Source: Paenibacillus crassostreae (GTDB lineage: Bacteria > Bacillota > Bacilli > Paenibacillales > Paenibacillaceae). From it: 64,000 nt of DNA. The number at the start of each line of letters is the position of its first letter. Positions within the stretch are counted from its first letter, which is position 1. A program made the position numbers and the translations under genes. The stretch is taken from the NCBI RefSeq assembly GCF_001857945.1, contig NZ_CP017770.1, forward strand, positions 3,286,001-3,350,000, in the 5' to 3' direction. Under the pieces are notes generated by a model, which saw only the letters and a list, made by a program, of their open reading frames with translations, had not been told where the DNA came from and ran no database searches. Positions 63,162 to 64,000 of this stretch are shown here, in pieces.

Positions 63162-63200
63162 ACCTTCCCTCAGTATAAATTTGAGAGGAAGGTGTTTTTT
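63162..63200 (+). terminator. Terminator of the thioredoxin-like gene
   Basis: ACCTTCC(CTCA) pairs with (TGAG-A)GGAAGGT, followed by GTTTTTT. Confidence 0.88.
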
Positions 63201-63273
63201 GTTGGGATATATAATCAACGATAGTGTCAAAATAGTTTTTTAGCTGTGATATGATGGTGTTGAGGTGAACGAT

Positions 63274-64000
63274 ATGTGGAGTTTCTTTCTCCTAAAAACG
63301 AATAACATTCAAATAAAGAATAAACTTATCTATTCATATATTATTGTTGTCATGGTTCCCGTTATCATTATAGGTGTTATGGTGATCGGTTATTCTAAAC
63401 AGTTAGCATTAGATAGTGCAATTGCTCAGATGTCAAATAACGTAGATAGGGTTCGCAATCAAATGGAGAATATGCTGAGAGTGCCTATTGATATATCCAA
63501 TAAATTATACTTAGACGGAGATTTACAGTCGATAGTGAATAGAAGTTATGAGAACGACATAGAGTTATTCCAAGCTTATCAAGGGTATAAGGAGTTCGCA
63601 GAGCTTACTGGGCTCTACACAGAAATTAGCGGAATTCGATTCTACCATCATAATGAAACAATGAGTGATAATCTGGATTTCACTCATATTGACGATAATA
63701 TTACAGAGACAGAGTGGTATAAGACCGTGGGGACAAGTAATGGAATTGGTTGGTTTTATATGAAGGATAAAGACTCAACGTCAGAGGAGAAGCTAAGTTT
63801 AGTTCGACGTATAAGATTTAGTGAATACCCTACACAAGGTGTACTCGTTATTTCTCTGAATCAGAATCGTTTGAATTCAATTTTGAGTAACGAGCCTTTT
63901 GAGACGATGATCGCGGATGACAGTGGCTATATTGTAGCAGCTAAGAACCCAGATTTAGTAGGTAAGACACTTGCGGAGCGAGATTTGAATTTTAGCATAT
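63274..64000 (+). CDS. Sensor histidine kinase N-terminus (YesM-like), cut by window edge
   Basis: The frame is open from ATG 63274 (242 codons) to the window end. It starts MWSFFLLKTNNIQIKNKLIY, then one transmembrane helix (SYIIVVMVPVIIIGVMVIGY) and an extracytoplasmic double-cache sensor with WYKTVGTSNGIGWFYMKDKD and MIADDSGYIVAAKNPDLVGK. This is the layout of YesM-type kinases that work with YesN AraC-type regulators in sugar sensing. HAMP and kinase domains lie beyond the edge. GAGGTGAAC precedes the start. Confidence 0.82.
   Translation, partial: MWSFFLLKTNNIQIKNKLIYSYIIVVMVPVIIIGVMVIGYSKQLALDSAIAQMSNNVDRVRNQMENMLRVPIDISNKLYLDGDLQSIVNRSYENDIELFQAYQGYKEFAELTGLYTEISGIRFYHHNETMSDNLDFTHIDDNITETEWYKTVGTSNGIGWFYMKDKDSTSEEKLSLVRRIRFSEYPTQGVLVISLNQNRLNSILSNEPFETMIADDSGYIVAAKNPDLVGKTLAERDLNFSI

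Overview
The window is low-GC Firmicute DNA and most likely comes from a Paenibacillus-type chromosome. The evidence is the gene order sigW-rsiW-cdaA-cdaR-glmM-glmS ribozyme-glmS, purine-rich ribosome binding sites with frequent TTG/GTG starts, several ATPase-less Lpl-type sugar ABC importers with membrane-bound AraC regulators, and an ECF promoter of the sigma-W type. No rRNA, tRNA, CRISPR array or intact transposase was seen.

Layout. 1-10.3 kb is core genome: the 3' part of ppc, the sigma-W/anti-sigma pair, the c-di-AMP cyclase and its regulator, and the glucosamine genes with a glmS ribozyme. 10.3-20.1 kb is accessory: small regulators and enzymes (two WYL regulators, DJ-1/PfpI, GNAT, MepB, DinB, PadR plus a HAAS-type membrane protein), decayed genes (a Tn554-type accessory gene, an ECF sigma with DUF6596, a YCII protein) and dispersed repeats. 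20.2-28.0 kb is a carbohydrate ABC locus with a membrane AraC regulator, two lipoproteins and two permeases, richer in G/C than its surroundings. 28.2-33.0 kb holds a chemoreceptor, two YdcZ transporters around a Crp-like regulator, and a YjjG phosphatase. 33.2-41.9 kb is a LacI-controlled locus that looks built for beta-1,6-galactan use: importer, exported GH30, cytoplasmic GH35. 42-45.5 kb is mixed. 45.7-53.3 kb is the most interesting block. 53.4-55.6 kb is an arsRBC arsenic operon. The rest is housekeeping: an S1-like protease, YpsA, a phosphodiesterase, an MFS carrier, pyrophosphatase and a thioredoxin. The 5' part of a YesM-like sensor kinase runs off the right edge.

The candidate new system is a ComQXPA quorum-sensing locus. 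It has a ComQ prenyltransferase, a 56-residue ComX-like peptide ending in -NIWY, a ComP kinase and a ComA regulator. Directly upstream, on the same strand, are two genes that look like peptide-modification machinery. One is an 817-residue protein with a B12-binding-like N-terminus, a radical-SAM-like middle lacking the CxxxCxxC cluster motif, a nine-cysteine SPASM-like cluster and a PqqD-like recognition domain at the C-terminus. The other resembles the C-terminal part of SagB-type dehydrogenases. This suggests, but does not prove, a pheromone that is modified further than by prenylation. The comX promoter carries three direct repeats spaced exactly 10 bp apart that resemble ComA half-sites.

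Assignments come from reading motifs and family resemblance by eye; no database search was run.
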